Below, piece after piece: positions 62,880 to 64,000 of a stretch of 64,000 nucleotides of DNA. The notes under the pieces are model-generated. The model worked only from the letters and a program-made list of their open reading frames with translations, was not told the DNA's origin and did no database searches. Positions within the stretch are counted from its first letter, which is position 1, and the number at the start of each line of letters is the position of its first letter. The stretch covers positions 1-64,000 of the forward strand of contig NZ_JBHULS010000007.1 of the NCBI RefSeq assembly GCF_042684585.1, given 5' to 3'. A program made the position numbers and the translations under genes. This DNA comes from Algorimicrobium sediminis (GTDB lineage Bacteria; Bacteroidota; Bacteroidia; Flavobacteriales; Flavobacteriaceae).

Positions 62880-63620
62880 ATGAAATACCTGCACAACATT
62901 GGTACTTATTTTTTAATGATTAAAGAAATGTTTCGGAAGCCTACTAAATGGTCGGTAATGAAACGCTTAATCCTTAATGATATTGACGACTTAATTATTG
63001 GCTCATTGGGCATTGTAGCTTTTATTTCCTTTTTTGTAGGAGGTGTTGTTACCATCCAAACGGCTTTAAATATTACAAATCCGTTAATACCACAATATTT
63101 GGTAGGATTTGCCACAAGACAATCGGTTATTTTGGAATTTGCGCCTACTTTTATTTCCATCATTATGGCTGGTAAAGTGGGCTCATTCATTACCTCTAGT
63201 ATTGGTACCATGCGTGTAACCGAACAAATTGATGCGCTAGAAGTTATGGGTATTAATTCACTTAACTATTTGGTGTTTCCAAAGTTTATTGCCTTGCTAT
63301 TGTATCCTTTTGTTATTTCTATAGCCATGTTTTTGGGAATTCTTGGCGGTTTGGCGGCCTGTTATTACGGTGGCTTTAGTTCTGTAGAAGATTTTATTAT
63401 TGGTGTGCAACTGGACTTTATACCATTTCATATTACCTATGCCTTTATAAAAACCTTTGTGTTTGCCATTTTATTAGCTACCATTCCTTCCTATTACGGT
63501 TATTATATGGACGGCGGTGCTTTAGAAGTAGGAAAGGCCAGTACAACGGCATTTGTTTGGACAAGTGTTATGATTATTCTTTGTAATTATATTTTAACCC
63601 AGTTATTATTAAGCGCATGA
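62880..63620 (+). CDS. mlaE: MlaE-family ABC transporter permease
   Basis: A 246-residue inner-membrane permease (DUF140/YrbE type) with about five membrane helices. Signature: LVGFATRQSVILEFAPTFIS and AGKVGSFITSSIGTMRVTEQ, then IDALEVMGIN, all conserved in MlaE. In other species it transports phospholipids between the membranes. Its stop codon overlaps the start of the ATPase gene (ATGA), so the two proteins are made together. Confidence 0.95.
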   Translation: MKYLHNIGTYFLMIKEMFRKPTKWSVMKRLILNDIDDLIIGSLGIVAFISFFVGGVVTIQTALNITNPLIPQYLVGFATRQSVILEFAPTFISIIMAGKVGSFITSSIGTMRVTEQIDALEVMGINSLNYLVFPKFIALLLYPFVISIAMFLGILGGLAACYYGGFSSVEDFIIGVQLDFIPFHITYAFIKTFVFAILLATIPSYYGYYMDGGALEVGKASTTAFVWTSVMIILCNYILTQLLLSA

Positions 63621-64000
63621 TAGAGGTAAAAAATTTACATAAATCATTTGGCGATGCCCACATTTTAAAAGGAATTTCTACCAATTTTGAAAAAGGTAAA
63701 ACCAGTTTGGTTATTGGCCAAAGTGGTTCTGGTAAAACAGTGTTTTTAAAATGTTTGTTGGGGTTATTTAGTCCGGAACAAGGCACTATTGCTTACAATG
63801 GGAAAATATACTCGGAATTAACAGAAGATCAAAAACGTAATTTAAGAGCCGAAATGGGAATGGTTTTTCAAGGGAGTGCCTTATTCGATTCCATGACAAT
63901 TTTAGAAAATGTAATGTTTCCGTTACGCATGTTTACCAAACAGAGTAAAAGTGAAATGCAGGACCGTGCCGATTTTGTATTAAAACGGGTTAATTTGGAC
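63617..64000 (+). CDS. mlaF: MlaF-like ABC transporter ATPase (cut by the window end)
   Basis: The first 128 residues of an ABC ATPase, reading MIEVKNLHKSFGDAHILKGI at the start. Walker A is GQSGSGKT (about 34-41) and the Q-loop is MVFQGSALFDSMTI, both of the MlaF kind. It starts inside the stop codon of mlaE. The signature and Walker B motifs lie beyond the window. The MlaD-type substrate-binding protein, if present, would be further right. Confidence 0.93.
   Translation, partial: MIEVKNLHKSFGDAHILKGISTNFEKGKTSLVIGQSGSGKTVFLKCLLGLFSPEQGTIAYNGKIYSELTEDQKRNLRAEMGMVFQGSALFDSMTILENVMFPLRMFTKQSKSEMQDRADFVLKRVNLD

Noticed and set aside
1..64000. CRISPR arrays, tRNA or rRNA genes, insertion sequences
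   Set aside because: None seen: no regularly spaced direct repeats, no cloverleaf-like blocks in gaps, and no transposase frames on either strand.

Overview
The window looks like a chromosomal segment of a marine-type member of the Flavobacteriaceae (phylum Bacteroidota). The DNA is AT-rich and most starts lack a Shine-Dalgarno sequence. Upstream regions carry the Bacteroidota -7 box TAnnTTTG, twice with a well-spaced -33 TTG. Several families are typical of the phylum: GSCFA, DUF4230, DUF5522, ribosomal protein THX, an OMP-type TonB-receptor relative, and a fused 2-oxoacid dehydrogenase E1. I cannot name the genus.

Layout. 0-1.5 kb: a tyrosine recombinase, the only mobile-element-type gene seen. 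1.6-16 kb: housekeeping and envelope genes (era, der, an outer-membrane beta-barrel protein, a LemA/TPM trio, MerR plus a LytM peptidase, alaS, GSCFA, DUF4230, rhodanese). 16-33 kb: a large aerobic phenylacetate catabolic region, all on the + strand: TetR regulator, paaE, paaA, paaB, paaC, paaD, paaG, paaH, paaI, paaJ, paaZ, a divergent crotonase, paaY, then the E2 and fused E1 of a 2-oxoacid dehydrogenase complex. 33-42 kb: cold-shock protein, small secreted proteins, urocanase, a PLP enzyme, a glucosaminidase/LysM lipoprotein, hemL and an FN3/di-haem lipoprotein. 42-50 kb: THX, yaaA, rluD, a PASTA protein, ddl, coaD, a SulP transporter and an M14 peptidase. 50-53.4 kb: a three-gene ATP-grasp / GCS2-like / N-formylglutamate amidohydrolase-like cluster. 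53.4-61 kb: nudix, pyrE, birA, rsfS, ftsH, LUD, cdsA, psd and acyl-CoA-binding protein. 61-64 kb: an alkaline-phosphatase-type lipoprotein and the start of an Mla-type lipid ABC transporter, cut by the window end.

How the phenylacetate genes fit together: PaaABC(D)E epoxidises phenylacetyl-CoA. PaaG isomerises the epoxide to the oxepin. PaaZ opens the ring and oxidises the aldehyde. PaaJ, a hydratase (PaaF role) and PaaH carry out beta-oxidation to acetyl-CoA and succinyl-CoA. PaaI and PaaY act as housekeeping thioesterases. No phenylacetate-CoA ligase (paaK) lies in the window. The adjacent E1/E2 genes suggest, as inference only, that phenylacetyl-CoA may come directly from phenylpyruvate.

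The most unusual observations are these. (1) Four copies of a structured intergenic element lie only inside the phenylacetate region and show compensatory changes in paired positions. (2) PaaZ carries an extra C-terminal DinB-like domain. (3) The 50-53 kb amidoligase-type cluster has no known product. (4) A TetR-style palindrome sits in the paaR-paaE gap. Two small genes (DUF5522 family and ribosomal protein THX) are shorter than usual ORF cut-offs and were found by reading the gaps.
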